In this document: piece by piece, positions 1 through 8,067 of the stretch
Layout: each line of letters opens with the position of its first letter
Position numbering within the stretch: the stretch's first letter is position 1
NCBI GenBank assembly: GCA_023409695.1
Contig: JAEYQZ010000215.1
Coordinates: forward strand, 1-27,290
Reading direction: 5' to 3'
Source of the DNA: Methanobacteriota archaeon
GTDB taxonomy: Archaea; Methanobacteriota; Methanobacteria; Methanobacteriales; Methanobacteriaceae
Length of the DNA stretch: 27,290 bases
Translations under genes and position numbers: made by a program
The notes under the pieces: generated by a model
Databases searched by the model: none
What the model saw: the letters and a program-made list of their open reading frames with translations, nothing else
What the model was told of the DNA's origin: nothing

Positions 1-935
1 GGCATCATTTGAGGGATATAATCTGTAAAGTCAAGCATGTTCGCAAATACTATGATACCTATAATACCAAGAATGACTCCTAGAATTGCCCCTAAGAATC
101 CCAACAGACCGGATTCAAAGAGTATACTTCCTTTCAGTTCCCAGTTTGTAAATCCAATTGCTTTTAAAACTCCTAATTCTCTTGTTCTCTCCATGACACT
201 CATCATCATGGTATTTATTACACTAATAATTCCTACAACTAGAGCTATACATGCGATAATTCCTATAAACAGGAGTGCTTGGCTAGTTTGCTTCTGAATT
301 TCAGCAACTTTTTCGGATTTAGTTAAAACAGAAACACCATTTACCTGCTTTTCTATTTCATCAACTGTAGCATTTGGGTTTGCATGTGATCTAGCGTAGA
401 TAGCGCTTACTTTATTACCAGTGACTTTTTGTGCTATGTCCTGGTTTAAGTAGACATAAATTGCCTGTTCTTCTTTAGATATTCCAGTGATGGTTAGCTG
501 CTGATCTTTGGCTTTTATTTTATCTCCAATGCCCAGGCCAAATTTATCTGCAGTAGCTTTATTAATTACAACTCCCTGCGTTCCATTTATTAGTTTAACC
601 TGTCTCCAATCATTTACCCCTTCGAAGTTTACTCTAGTTCCATTGATATTTTCCGAAAAGATGGTTACTTCCCGCAAACCATAGAGATTAGACATTTTCT
701 CTACCTTCGAAACCGTTTGAGAATCCATCAAATAAGTTCCACTGCTAGATGCAGGTGCTATTACCACATCATACATATACTTGTCTGTCTGCTCCTGAAC
801 TGCCGAAGTTGCTCCTGCAGTTATCCCTAAAAGCACCACAATTGTTGCAGCCCCAATAATTATCCCTAGAGCTGTTAATGCACTCCTAAGCTTTTTTCTG
901 CGAATGTTATTAAACGCTAATTTATAAAGATCCAT
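1..935 (-). CDS. MacB/FtsX-type ABC transporter permease, C-terminus cut by window edge
   Basis: Reading the minus strand from ATG at 935 gives an uninterrupted frame of 311 codons that runs off the left edge. Residues about 17-40 form a membrane segment after a basic N-terminus (NNIRRKKLRSALTALGIIIG), typical of the MacB/FtsX permease family. An extracytoplasmic domain follows to about residue 215. A second membrane segment comes next, then the family hallmark MMMSVMERTRELGVLKAIG, and a third hydrophobic stretch before the edge. Family members export lipoproteins, peptides or drugs, or control wall hydrolases, with a separate ATPase; the ATPase would lie beyond the edge and the substrate is unknown. 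The start is supported by GAGGTTGA about 5 bases upstream, but that site lies inside a repeat that recurs at 1036-1052. Confidence 0.85.
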   Translation of the reverse strand, partial: MDLYKLAFNNIRRKKLRSALTALGIIIGAATIVVLLGITAGATSAVQEQTDKYMYDVVIAPASSSGTYLMDSQTVSKVEKMSNLYGLREVTIFSENINGTRVNFEGVNDWRQVKLINGTQGVVINKATADKFGLGIGDKIKAKDQQLTITGISKEEQAIYVYLNQDIAQKVTGNKVSAIYARSHANPNATVDEIEKQVNGVSVLTKSEKVAEIQKQTSQALLFIGIIACIALVVGIISVINTMMMSVMERTRELGVLKAIGFTNWELKGSILFESGLLGFLGAILGVILGIIGIIVFANMLDFTDYIPQMM

Positions 936-937
936 TT

Positions 938-1056
938 TCTTCAACCTCAAAATTTTTTAAGAAATTTTGGGTTCGGAAATTTTCAATTTCCTCAACCTCC
1001 AAAATTTTCTATTTTAGGGTTCAGAAAATGCAATGCATTTTCTTCAACCTCAATTA
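938..1056. repeat. Tandem hairpin repeat cluster (GGTTC-stem-TCAACC family)
   Basis: Two hairpins share one frame. At 970-997: GGTT, c, GGAAATT, loop TTC, AATTTCC, tc, AACC. At 1018-1049: GGTT, c, AGAAAATGC, loop AAT, GCATTTTCT, tc, AACC. Both keep a c/tc internal loop and the outer GGTT/AACC pairs, while the inner stems differ but still pair. The linkers (950-969 and 1000-1017) are also weak inverted repeats that could pair AACC with the next GGTT. A third member is at 13162-13193. This looks like a dispersed palindromic element comparable in kind to bacterial REP/BIME repeats; function unknown. Confidence 0.75.
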
Positions 1057-1075
1057 CACGGTTTAAAATTGACAG

Positions 1076-1152
1076 AGTGTTTTACTGCAAACCAAATAAT
1101 TTTAATTTTTTACGGTACAATTAAAGCTTAAAATTTTGTTTAGTAAAACACT
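1076..1152. repeat. Imperfect 77-base palindrome with 11-bp perfect ends
   Basis: AGTGTTTTACT at 1076-1086 is the exact reverse complement of AGTAAAACACT at 1142-1152. The interior also folds back imperfectly (AAACCAAATAATTTTAA against TTAAAATTTTGTTT). It could be a small MITE-like remnant or a long hairpin in the leader of the permease gene. I see no target-site duplication next to it. Confidence 0.55.
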
Positions 1153-1628
1153 GCCTAATAATATACTTATTAGAACACTTAAAAATACTTTTTCCAATAT
1201 TAACTCCCCATTAAGCCTTCTTTTCCACTAATTTGCCCCAAAATTCCATCCAGATTACACCCAAATCTCAAAATTTAACAGGAAATGTTTAAAAAAATAA
1301 GAAATAAATCGGTTGTTTCAGGCTATTAGTGTTCAAACTACCAGATATAAAAATTCAACTTGATAAAATAGACTCAATTATGTATAACAGATCACTTCAA
1401 GCATTATTCCAAGCAATAAACTTGGGATGAATGTTACTTAAAACCTAGAAAAAAGTATTTAAACACGTATTTAACTGATTTAAGTTTAATTTTAGAAAAT
1501 TAGCATGTAATAGTAAAAATAATCTTTAAATAGGCATATTAATCTAAAAGCAGTAAATGGAGTTAAAGGGAATAGAATATATACTCTTTAAATATCATTT
1601 AAAATTTAATTTCATAGTCATATCATGA

Positions 1629-1943
1629 TCAGGCTGCATGATCATACATGGCACAAACTTCATTAGATTTTCTGAATTCTTCCCATATCTCCTGAAAACT
1701 ATCATAATTTTGTTCCATTTTATCTGAAAGGAAATATAAAGTCCCATATTTCTTTCCAGTTGATGTAACCATATTATTACTTTCTAAAACTCTAATATGG
1801 TGCTTTACAGTTTTATAATCTAGTTCAAGTTTTTCAGCGAGCTGATTAACATTGTATGGCCTGTTTTTCAGCTCATCTATAATCCTAGCGCGGTTTGTTG
1901 CGCCTTTTGTACCTGCAAGTATTCCCCAAATAAATTTATCCAT
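1629..1943 (-). CDS. Winged-helix transcriptional regulator (ArsR-like)
   Basis: A 104-residue protein with a predicted winged helix-turn-helix: RARIIDELKNRPYNVNQLAE then LDYKTVKHHIRVLESNNMV, the recognition helix and wing arrangement of ArsR/MarR-like archaeal regulators, at about residues 17-60. It has no sensing domain beyond a short acidic, aromatic C-terminal helix with one cysteine (C97), so any effector is unknown. The ATG is preceded by GGAGGAT at a good distance. It is the last gene of a minus-strand run after padR and the DUF1700 gene (14 bases apart) and lies upstream of the permease, so it may control that transporter; this is inferred from position only. Confidence 0.8.
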   Translation of the reverse strand: MDKFIWGILAGTKGATNRARIIDELKNRPYNVNQLAEKLELDYKTVKHHIRVLESNNMVTSTGKKYGTLYFLSDKMEQNYDSFQEIWEEFRKSNEVCAMYDHAA

Positions 1944-1957
1944 AGAAATCCTCCAAT

Positions 1958-2560
1958 TTATTTAAATACCTCAGTCCGTTCTTTTATATCATCTAGATTT
2001 GATTTTAAAAGTTTAATTACTACTTTATAGAACTTGTTGGCTGCATATGCCATAACTATTACAAAAAATGTACCCATTATAGTTACGCCAATACCGCCCA
2101 CTATCATTATTAAAGTACCCAGTATTCCTCCCTGTACAGGCAGATGAATGTATTTTGGGAAAAATATCTGTAATAACGGTGATAACATAGTTAAAATTCC
2201 AATAACGATCACTGCAAATCCTGCCACCACTAAACTGATAATAACCACTGCAAGCATCAGAGAAGGTCCTGCTACAAATACCAAATTAAAAAGACCTAGT
2301 CCTGCCACTGCCAGCACTGCTTCAATTATACTGCCTGGAGACGGCTTATCTTCAGCCTTTTTAACCATGTAATCTGCTTTAATTTGTTTGGCGACATTTT
2401 CAGGATCCCCAAGTGCCTCTGAAATTTCTTCTTCAGTCCTGCCGTTTTCCAAACCTATTCTAAAGTGTTCTTCATAGTCTAAAATTAAGTCTTCTCTGTC
2501 TTCTTCTGGTAATTTTTTCAGTAGTTTATCTAGCTTTTTGAGATATTCCTCCTTATTCAT
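1958..2560 (-). CDS. DUF1700/HAAS-domain membrane protein
   Basis: The 200-residue protein opens with the HAAS (DUF1700) signature: a charged helical N-terminus with EEYLKKLDKLLKKLPEEDRE, then LDYEEHF and EEEISEALGDPENVAKQI (residues 4-62). Strongly hydrophobic stretches follow at about 78-130 and 138-175, giving several membrane segments, and a basic cytoplasmic tail ends the protein. HAAS-domain proteins are commonly encoded next to a PadR regulator, as here: the padR stop is 8 bases upstream. Their role is usually described as a membrane partner or sensor in envelope regulation, but the molecular function is not established. The ribosome binding site AGGTGG lies 4 bases before the ATG. Confidence 0.85.
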   Translation of the reverse strand: MNKEEYLKKLDKLLKKLPEEDREDLILDYEEHFRIGLENGRTEEEISEALGDPENVAKQIKADYMVKKAEDKPSPGSIIEAVLAVAGLGLFNLVFVAGPSLMLAVVIISLVVAGFAVIVIGILTMLSPLLQIFFPKYIHLPVQGGILGTLIMIVGGIGVTIMGTFFVIVMAYAANKFYKVVIKLLKSNLDDIKERTEVFK

Positions 2561-2568
2561 TTAACCAC

Positions 2569-2889
2569 CTAGTCTCCGTTTTTAAAATCAAGTAAATCAT
2601 TGACAGCTGCAGAAAATTCATTCCATTCTGCAACTAAGTTTTCTTTTTTTTCTTTTCCCTGTTCTGTAATCTGGTAATATTTTCGAGGAGGGCCATCCTG
2701 GGACTCTTTTAAGTAAGAACTTACCAAGCCTTCCTTTTTTAGCCGTCTTAAAAGAGGATAGATAGTGCCTTCCGAAATTGAAATATTTTTAGATATTTCA
2801 TCAACCATTTCGTAACCATAACAGTCTTTTCTGTCAAGAAGCACCAACACACAAAGTTCCAGTACCCCTTTTTTAAATTGAGCATTCAT
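2569..2889 (-). CDS. PadR-family transcriptional regulator
   Basis: The PadR winged-helix fold is clear: MNAQFKKGVLELCVLVLL, then DCYGYEMVDEI, SEGTIYPLLRRLKKEGLV and GPPRKYYQITEQG. The recognition helix (TIYPLLRRL) and the PRKYY wing are family hallmarks. The frame is open upstream to a GTG at 2907, but the family normally begins at MNAQFKKG, so I place the start at the ATG at 2889 (106 residues). A TATA box on the minus strand around 2931-2941 predicts transcription starting near 2910, leaving a leader of about 20 bases. The CAAGGTA direct repeats in the promoter suggest autoregulation. PadR proteins repress envelope-stress, drug-export or phenolic-acid genes; the ligand here is unknown. Confidence 0.9.
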   Translation of the reverse strand: MNAQFKKGVLELCVLVLLDRKDCYGYEMVDEISKNISISEGTIYPLLRRLKKEGLVSSYLKESQDGPPRKYYQITEQGKEKKENLVAEWNEFSAAVNDLLDFKNGD

Positions 2890-2906
2890 AGTACCACTGT
2901 ATTTCA

Positions 2907-2930
2907 CAAGGTATTGTATATTGCAAGGTA
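2907..2930 (-). promoter_or_regulatory. Candidate PadR autoregulatory operator
   Basis: CAAGGTA occurs at 2907-2913 and again at 2924-2930 in direct orientation. The pair sits between the padR TATA box (about 2931-2941, minus strand) and the start codon at 2889, the usual position for an autorepressor site. The intervening TTGTATATTGCAA is partly dyad-symmetric. Confidence 0.4.
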
Positions 2931-3070
2931 CTATTTATAGTTTAGGGACATGCAGATAATTACTACTTAACTAAAAAAATATATTAAAAATTAGATTATA
3001 ATTGAGACATCATCTGTAATCTAAAATAATGAATATTGCCTTTAAAAATCAAAAATTAATAAATTAAGTA

Positions 3071-3679
3071 TTAATGGATGAAATATTCCATACTTAAAGT
3101 TCCATGACCTTTAAACAGTTTAGGAGTATTTTTACTGTAAACCTTAAACCCAAATCGTTCATATAATCTCTTTGCGCCTTTATTCTTAAATGTCACATCA
3201 AGAAGTACACGCCTGCAGCCTTTATCTTCTGCAGTTTTAACTGCATTTTTCAAGATGTATGTTCCAATTCCCTGACCCCTATATCGAGGATCAACTGCAA
3301 TGTTGCTTAAATAATAATCATTTTTACCAAGACTTGCTGTAAGGGACCTATTTATTAAAGTTCCTTTCACTGCACACTTCAAAAAGTTATAGAAGTTTAA
3401 TATCCTAAAATACGCTTTAAGATCATTCCATGAGCTCGTTTCTCTGCCACTAAATGAAACTAAAATGCCCATCATGTTCTCATCGTCGTCGCATACAACA
3501 TGAATATTTTCATACCCAAAATAATTATTCCCAGATTCTACAAGGTTTCTTATATTTTCTGTAGCTTCTTTTTCATCTTTTCCAAGTAACTGCTTAAATA
3601 TTGTTAATTCAGTTTCATAAATTAGCTCAGAAACTTTATTCAAGTCATGTTTATCAGTATCAAGTCTTAAAAACTTCAT
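3071..3679 (-). CDS. GNAT-family N-acetyltransferase
   Basis: A 202-residue protein with the GNAT acetyl-CoA binding motif A at residues 126-140 (SNIAVDPRYRGQGIGTYIL: the R-x-x-G-x-G/A pyrophosphate loop is R134-G-Q-G-I-G). A motif B-like element follows (NKGAKRLYERFGF), which places the fold at residues about 55-195 and supports acetyl transfer from acetyl-CoA to an amine. The N-terminal 50 residues are helical and less typical. The substrate cannot be named. AAGGAG lies 7 bases before the ATG. It is transcribed alone, away from the DUF2769 genes. Confidence 0.85.
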   Translation of the reverse strand: MKFLRLDTDKHDLNKVSELIYETELTIFKQLLGKDEKEATENIRNLVESGNNYFGYENIHVVCDDDENMMGILVSFSGRETSSWNDLKAYFRILNFYNFLKCAVKGTLINRSLTASLGKNDYYLSNIAVDPRYRGQGIGTYILKNAVKTAEDKGCRRVLLDVTFKNKGAKRLYERFGFKVYSKNTPKLFKGHGTLSMEYFIH

Positions 3680-3897
3680 TTTATGCTCCTTTTAATATAT
3701 CCAGATTTAAATGAATCCAAGTGAGAATATTATAATCTTTTAGTACTTAAACTTAATTATTAATACATTACCCAATCTTTCAGGACTATTTAAAATATTC
3801 TACCTTCAATATTTTTTAATTAAGAATACGTGTTAATACTTGAAATTTATTACGTATGAACATCTTATATAATACACGGTGAATAGGAGTTGAAAAT

Positions 3898-4191
3898 ATG
3901 GTTAATATCGAATTTAATAATGAAAATATAGAAAAGTGCCAGTGCCCATGCTGTTCAGTACAGGCCGTAAGTAAATGTGCATACGAAAAACTGGATAAAT
4001 TACAGAAAATGAGCGGTAATCCAAGTCCAGAAGATGTACCTGGAATGTACTGTGTATCTGGAAAAACTGAATGTGATGACTTTAATCCAGATGGAGCCTG
4101 TCAGTGCCCCAAATGTGAGGTATGGAAAGAATATAAATTAGATGAAGGAGAACCTGCAGGATACTTCTGTCAAAACGGGAAAGCTAAATAA
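3898..4191 (+). CDS. DUF2769-type cysteine-rich protein, copy 1
   Basis: A 97-residue soluble protein with 11 cysteines, matching the DUF2769 family common in methanogens. It reads as two similar halves: CQCPCC at residues 14-19 with YCVSGK at 51-56, and CQCPKC at 68-73 with FCQNGK at 90-95. Each half offers a CxCxxC cluster plus a distant cysteine, which suggests a metal or iron-sulfur site, but no function is established. It has an AGGAG site 8 bases before the ATG and AT-rich promoter sequence with TTTATTA near 3845. Copy 2 follows 211 bases downstream and a third is at the right edge. Confidence 0.85.
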   Translation: MVNIEFNNENIEKCQCPCCSVQAVSKCAYEKLDKLQKMSGNPSPEDVPGMYCVSGKTECDDFNPDGACQCPKCEVWKEYKLDEGEPAGYFCQNGKAK

Positions 4192-4402
4192 TTAGTTAGT
4201 TTAATGATTAAATCCATTAAATTAGAGTAATCCATAAAATTTTAACTTAATAGTCCTTAATGAATAAAATGGAATTTATTTAACTTAAATTATCAAAGCA
4301 GCTATTCAATAAAATTCAACTCCATTTAATCTTAAATACGTTTTTGATCATGTATTTATCTGCAATCACGTTAATATTACACAAAAAATGGAGGGTTGAG
4401 CT

Positions 4403-4735
4403 ATGGCCAATATAGAGTTTAATATGAGTACAATTGGGAAGTGTAAATGCCCAGAATGCCCAGTACAAGCTCAAAGCAGCTGTACAATGGAAAAATTAGA
4501 TAATTTAGAGAAAACCATGGACTATCCACCAGAAACAACAATAGCTAAAGAAAAAGAGATAACATCTCATCCAGAGCATGTGCCTGAAGCCTACTGCGCA
4601 ACAGGGACAGCAACCTGTCCCGATCTTGATCCAAATAACAGGTGCCAATGCGGTACCTGCGATGTCTGGAAAGAAAATAGGTTAAGTGAAGGGGAGCCAG
4701 GCGGATATTTCTGTGAAAATGGTAAAGCACCCTAA
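4403..4735 (+). CDS. DUF2769-type cysteine-rich protein, copy 2
   Basis: A 110-residue paralogue of copy 1 with the same opening (M-x-NIEFN) and ten cysteines at matching places: C14, C16, C19, C27, C65, C72, C81, C83, C86 and C104. It has a spacer about 13 residues longer between the halves, rich in Glu, Lys and Pro (residues 41-60). The second half CQCGTCDVW...GYFCENGKA keeps the family end. GGAGGGTTGAG precedes the ATG. The long gap after copy 1 suggests its own promoter. The cysteine pattern implies metal or Fe-S binding, but the role is unknown. Confidence 0.85.
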   Translation: MANIEFNMSTIGKCKCPECPVQAQSSCTMEKLDNLEKTMDYPPETTIAKEKEITSHPEHVPEAYCATGTATCPDLDPNNRCQCGTCDVWKENRLSEGEPGGYFCENGKAP

Positions 4736-4754
4736 CTTAAACATAAACCAAAAC

Positions 4755-4762
4755 TTTTTTTT
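4755..4762 (+). terminator. Oligo-T terminator after DUF2769 copy 2
   Basis: A run of eight T, followed shortly by another run of T at about 4766-4771, begins 19 bases after the stop codon. Runs of this kind are the usual intrinsic termination signal in archaea. Confidence 0.5.
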
Positions 4763-4975
4763 CACTTTTTTAAGTTATATTCCATTACATAACCAGTTTT
4801 TTAACTTATCATCTTATGAAATAGCCCTTTAGAACGTTTTATTTATATTGCATACTTAGCCATATTTTACTACAAGAGTTAACCATTTAGCCAGTAGATT
4901 ACTCATTTTTAAAAATAAACCTCTAGATTTTTCTCGGCATAACTTTAATAATATTCATACTATATATACAAAATC

Positions 4976-6781
4976 ATGGAAACCAAACGATTCATCCTCT
5001 TAGACATCGATTATGTAACAGAAAACAACCGCCCAGTGGTCAGACTCTTTGGAAAAGAACGTGGAGACGACAAAGGGAGATCTATAATTGTGCTGGACAG
5101 GCATTTCAGACCTTACATCTATGTAATTCCCAGAGGCAACATTGAAGACTGCATCAAGCAGATTAACACACTTGACGTGGATGAAATCAGGATCGTCCAA
5201 AAAAAGGACATTACTCAGGAAAAAGAAATGCTGGAAGTTATTTTGTTCCATCCTCAAGATGTTCCTAAGCTTAGAGATAAAATATGGAATCTAAGCGAAG
5301 TGAAAGAAATCAGAGAGCATGATATTCCTTTTTACAGGAGATATTTGATTGACAATGCCCTTTTCCCAATGGGCGAAATTGCTGTAAGCGGGAAAACCAA
5401 AACACAAAAAGCAGGGCCAGGAATTTCATCAACTGATGAGAATTTATGTATTTTTAACATGGAAGGAAAACCTGAGCCAGTAGATGGTGGAATTCCAGAT
5501 TTAAAAGTCATGAGTTTTGATATTGAAGTTAGAAATCCAAAAGGGATGCCGAGCGCAGATAAAGACGAAATAATCATGATAAGTCTTGCAAGCAACTTTG
5601 GGCTTGAAAGTGTACTTTCAACTAAAAGTTCCTCATTTGACTATGTGGAAACCCTTGAAAGTGAAAAAGAAATGATAAAGCGTTTCGTTGAAATTGTAAA
5701 TACAGAGTGTCCAGATTTAATTTTAGGATACAACTCAGATAACTTTGATTTTCCATATATCAATGATAGGGCAAAAAAATTAGGCGTTCCCATGAATATA
5801 GGAATGGACGGTTCTGGAATTAAATTTTTAAGGCGTGGATTTACATCAGCAGCTGTAGTCCGCGGCAGACTGCATATTGACCTCTACCCAATTATGAGGC
5901 GCCACCTGACACTTGACCGTTATACATTAGAAAGAGTATATAAAGAGCTTTTTGGTGAAGACAAGGAAGATGTGGAAGGAGATGAAATCTGGAAATACTG
6001 GGATTCAAATGGTGAAAAATTGGAAGAACTATTTGAATATTCCATGGACGATGCTATTGCAGCCTATAAAGTGGGAGATAAAATGCTGCCAATAAACAGG
6101 GAACTTACCAGAATTGTAGGGCAGCCTTTTTTTGATATCACAAGGATGGCATCTGGACAAATGGTAGAATGGCTGCTTACACGAAAAGCATACGAATACG
6201 GAGAAGTAATACCTAATAAGCCATCTCAATCAGAATATTCAAGGAGAAGAGGTTTTAAATACGTAGGGGGTTACGTTAAAGAACCTGTAAAAGGCCTTCA
6301 CGAAAATATCCTCTCTTTTGATTTCAAGAGTCTGTATCCAAGCATAATCATTTCTAAAAATATCTCTCCAGATACTCTGGTAAAAAATGGAGAGGCTGAA
6401 GAATATTATACTGCTCCTGAAGTACCCCATAAATTCAAAAAAGAGCCTATTGGTTTTGTACCGTCGGTAATTGGAAATCTACTGAAAGAAAGGGCAAAAA
6501 TAAAGGATATTATGAAAAAAATAGATGATCCCGTGGAGAAAAAGATACTAAACGTTCAGCAGCAGGCGCTTAAAACCCTTGCAAATTCCATGTACGGCCT
6601 TTATGGTTTTGCAAGGTTTAGATGGTACAGTGGAGAGTGTGCCGACGCTGTAACTGCATGGGGACGAGATTATATCAAAAAAACCATGAAAAAAGCAGAA
6701 GAGTTCGGTTTCAAAGCTATTTATGCAGATACTGATGGTTTTTATGCTACATATACGGGAAATATAGAAGACGACTCTTAA
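4976..6781 (+). CDS. polB1: DNA polymerase B, large (N-terminal) subunit of split PolB
   Basis: A 601-residue family B polymerase piece. The proofreading exonuclease has Exo I (FDIE, D182 and E184), Exo II (YNSDNFD, 252-258) and Exo III (YSMDD, Y355 and D359). Polymerase motif A is DFKSLYPSII (449-458), motif B is KTLANSMYG (533-541) and motif C is YADTDG (583-588), with all three catalytic aspartates present. The protein stops 13 residues after motif C, so the rest of the palm and the thumb (KKxY region) are missing. This matches the two-gene PolB of Methanothermobacter thermautotrophicus, in which PolB2 is encoded elsewhere and the two proteins assemble. No thumb-coding sequence follows in any frame here. 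There is no ribosome binding site before the ATG, so the message may be leaderless. Confidence 0.95.
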   Translation: METKRFILLDIDYVTENNRPVVRLFGKERGDDKGRSIIVLDRHFRPYIYVIPRGNIEDCIKQINTLDVDEIRIVQKKDITQEKEMLEVILFHPQDVPKLRDKIWNLSEVKEIREHDIPFYRRYLIDNALFPMGEIAVSGKTKTQKAGPGISSTDENLCIFNMEGKPEPVDGGIPDLKVMSFDIEVRNPKGMPSADKDEIIMISLASNFGLESVLSTKSSSFDYVETLESEKEMIKRFVEIVNTECPDLILGYNSDNFDFPYINDRAKKLGVPMNIGMDGSGIKFLRRGFTSAAVVRGRLHIDLYPIMRRHLTLDRYTLERVYKELFGEDKEDVEGDEIWKYWDSNGEKLEELFEYSMDDAIAAYKVGDKMLPINRELTRIVGQPFFDITRMASGQMVEWLLTRKAYEYGEVIPNKPSQSEYSRRRGFKYVGGYVKEPVKGLHENILSFDFKSLYPSIIISKNISPDTLVKNGEAEEYYTAPEVPHKFKKEPIGFVPSVIGNLLKERAKIKDIMKKIDDPVEKKILNVQQQALKTLANSMYGLYGFARFRWYSGECADAVTAWGRDYIKKTMKKAEEFGFKAIYADTDGFYATYTGNIEDDS

Positions 6782-6854
6782 AAGCTGACAAACCAAATTA
6801 ACAATATAACTTTTTTATAAATATATGCTGATTAAAAAGCCTTGAGGACTTATT

Positions 6855-8045
6855 ATGGACAAAATTTTAGACACATTTCAAGTTGAAGATACTCATTACG
6901 CTTCTTTTGCAAATAAAACAAAAATATCAATAGAAAAAGGCGAAGGAGTGTATGCTTACGATGAAGAAGGTAAAAAATATATAGATTTCACTGCAGGGTG
7001 GGGAGTAACAAGTATAGGACATGCCAATCCTGTTATTATAGATGCTCTTCTAGAACAGGGACAGAAAATTATACAAAATCCAAATTCAGGAGCAACATAC
7101 TCACCAGCAAGGTCCAAACTTATATCATTAATGCACGAGATCTTACCTGAAAATTTAACCCGTATATTTTTTGCAAATAGCGGGGCAGAAGCAAATGATG
7201 CTGCAATCAAGCTTGCAAGGAAAGCAACTGGAAAGTTAAACATTATATCTACCGTAAACAGCTTTCATGGAAGGACTATAAGTACTGTATCTGCAACAGG
7301 ACAGGACAGCCACAGAGACAGATTTAATCCGTTGATCCCAAACCATATTTTTGTCCCGTACAACGATATCATGGCTATTGAAAAAGTTATAGGCGATGAT
7401 GTCGCTGCGGTAATAGTTGAACCTATACAGGGTGAAGGTGGAGTTAATGTGCCAGATCAGGAGTATCTTAAAAAATTATCTGATTTATGCACCAAAAATA
7501 ATGTTCTTTTAATAGCAGATGAAATTCAGACGGGATTTTACAGGACTGGATCTTTGTTTGCCTCAGATAATGTTAAGATTGATATTCTGACCATGGCAAA
7601 AGGTATCGCCGGAGGATTCCCTTTTGGAGCATTTGCAATTACAGAGAACGTACACGATAAACTTAACACAGGAGACCACGGCGGGACATACTGTGGAAAC
7701 CCCCTCGGCTGCGCAGTTGCATATTCTGTCATCAGTTATATGCAGGATAACAAAATCTGGGAAAATGTGGAAGATATAAGTAAATTCACATTTGAAAAAC
7801 TAAATGGATTAGAAAAAGAATATCCAAATATAATAAAAGATGTAAGGGGAAAAGGGTTATTAATTGCCATAGAATTATTGGATGAAGATGTTACGTCTTC
7901 CCTAAATTCAAAATGTCTTGATGAAGGACTTATCTTAAATGTCACTCACGGGAACATAGTCAGAATATTTCCAGCTTTAAATATATCAAAAGATGAGATG
8001 GAAAAAGGGCTAAAAATATTTGAAAACACTTTAAGAGAATTATAA
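6855..8045 (+). CDS. argD: Acetylornithine aminotransferase-type class III aminotransferase
   Basis: A 396-residue PLP enzyme of fold type I, class III (ArgD/LysJ group), normal in length. The cofactor sites are visible: GAEANDAAIKLARKATG for phosphate contact, D222 and Q225 in IADEIQTG above the pyridine ring, and the Schiff-base lysine K249 in MAKGIAGGFPFGA; GGTYCGNPLGCA follows. The usual reaction is N-acetylglutamate semialdehyde plus glutamate to N-acetylornithine plus 2-oxoglutarate in arginine synthesis; related enzymes act in lysine synthesis. GAGGA precedes the ATG. It heads a five-gene operon (next gene 22 bases downstream) with no other arginine gene, so the exact substrate is less certain than the family. 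Confidence 0.85.
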   Translation: MDKILDTFQVEDTHYASFANKTKISIEKGEGVYAYDEEGKKYIDFTAGWGVTSIGHANPVIIDALLEQGQKIIQNPNSGATYSPARSKLISLMHEILPENLTRIFFANSGAEANDAAIKLARKATGKLNIISTVNSFHGRTISTVSATGQDSHRDRFNPLIPNHIFVPYNDIMAIEKVIGDDVAAVIVEPIQGEGGVNVPDQEYLKKLSDLCTKNNVLLIADEIQTGFYRTGSLFASDNVKIDILTMAKGIAGGFPFGAFAITENVHDKLNTGDHGGTYCGNPLGCAVAYSVISYMQDNKIWENVEDISKFTFEKLNGLEKEYPNIIKDVRGKGLLIAIELLDEDVTSSLNSKCLDEGLILNVTHGNIVRIFPALNISKDEMEKGLKIFENTLREL

Positions 8046-8067
8046 TCAATTTTAATTGGTGCAAAAA

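Larger units (their letters stand above)
936..1628. other. 690-base spacer with hairpin repeats, no gene seen
   Basis: No plausible coding frame was found on either strand. The part next to the permease start (938-1056) holds tandem hairpins. The part at 1076-1152 is an imperfect long palindrome. From 1153 to 1628 I see only AT-rich sequence without a convincing motif. Confidence 0.6.

Noticed and set aside
37..297. Plus-strand open frame of 86 residues
   Set aside because: It is antisense to the well-supported permease and has no ribosome binding site or family resemblance.
6782..6854. Frameshifted remainder of the polymerase thumb after polB1
   Set aside because: The 73 bases before the next gene contain stops in all frames and no thumb motif.
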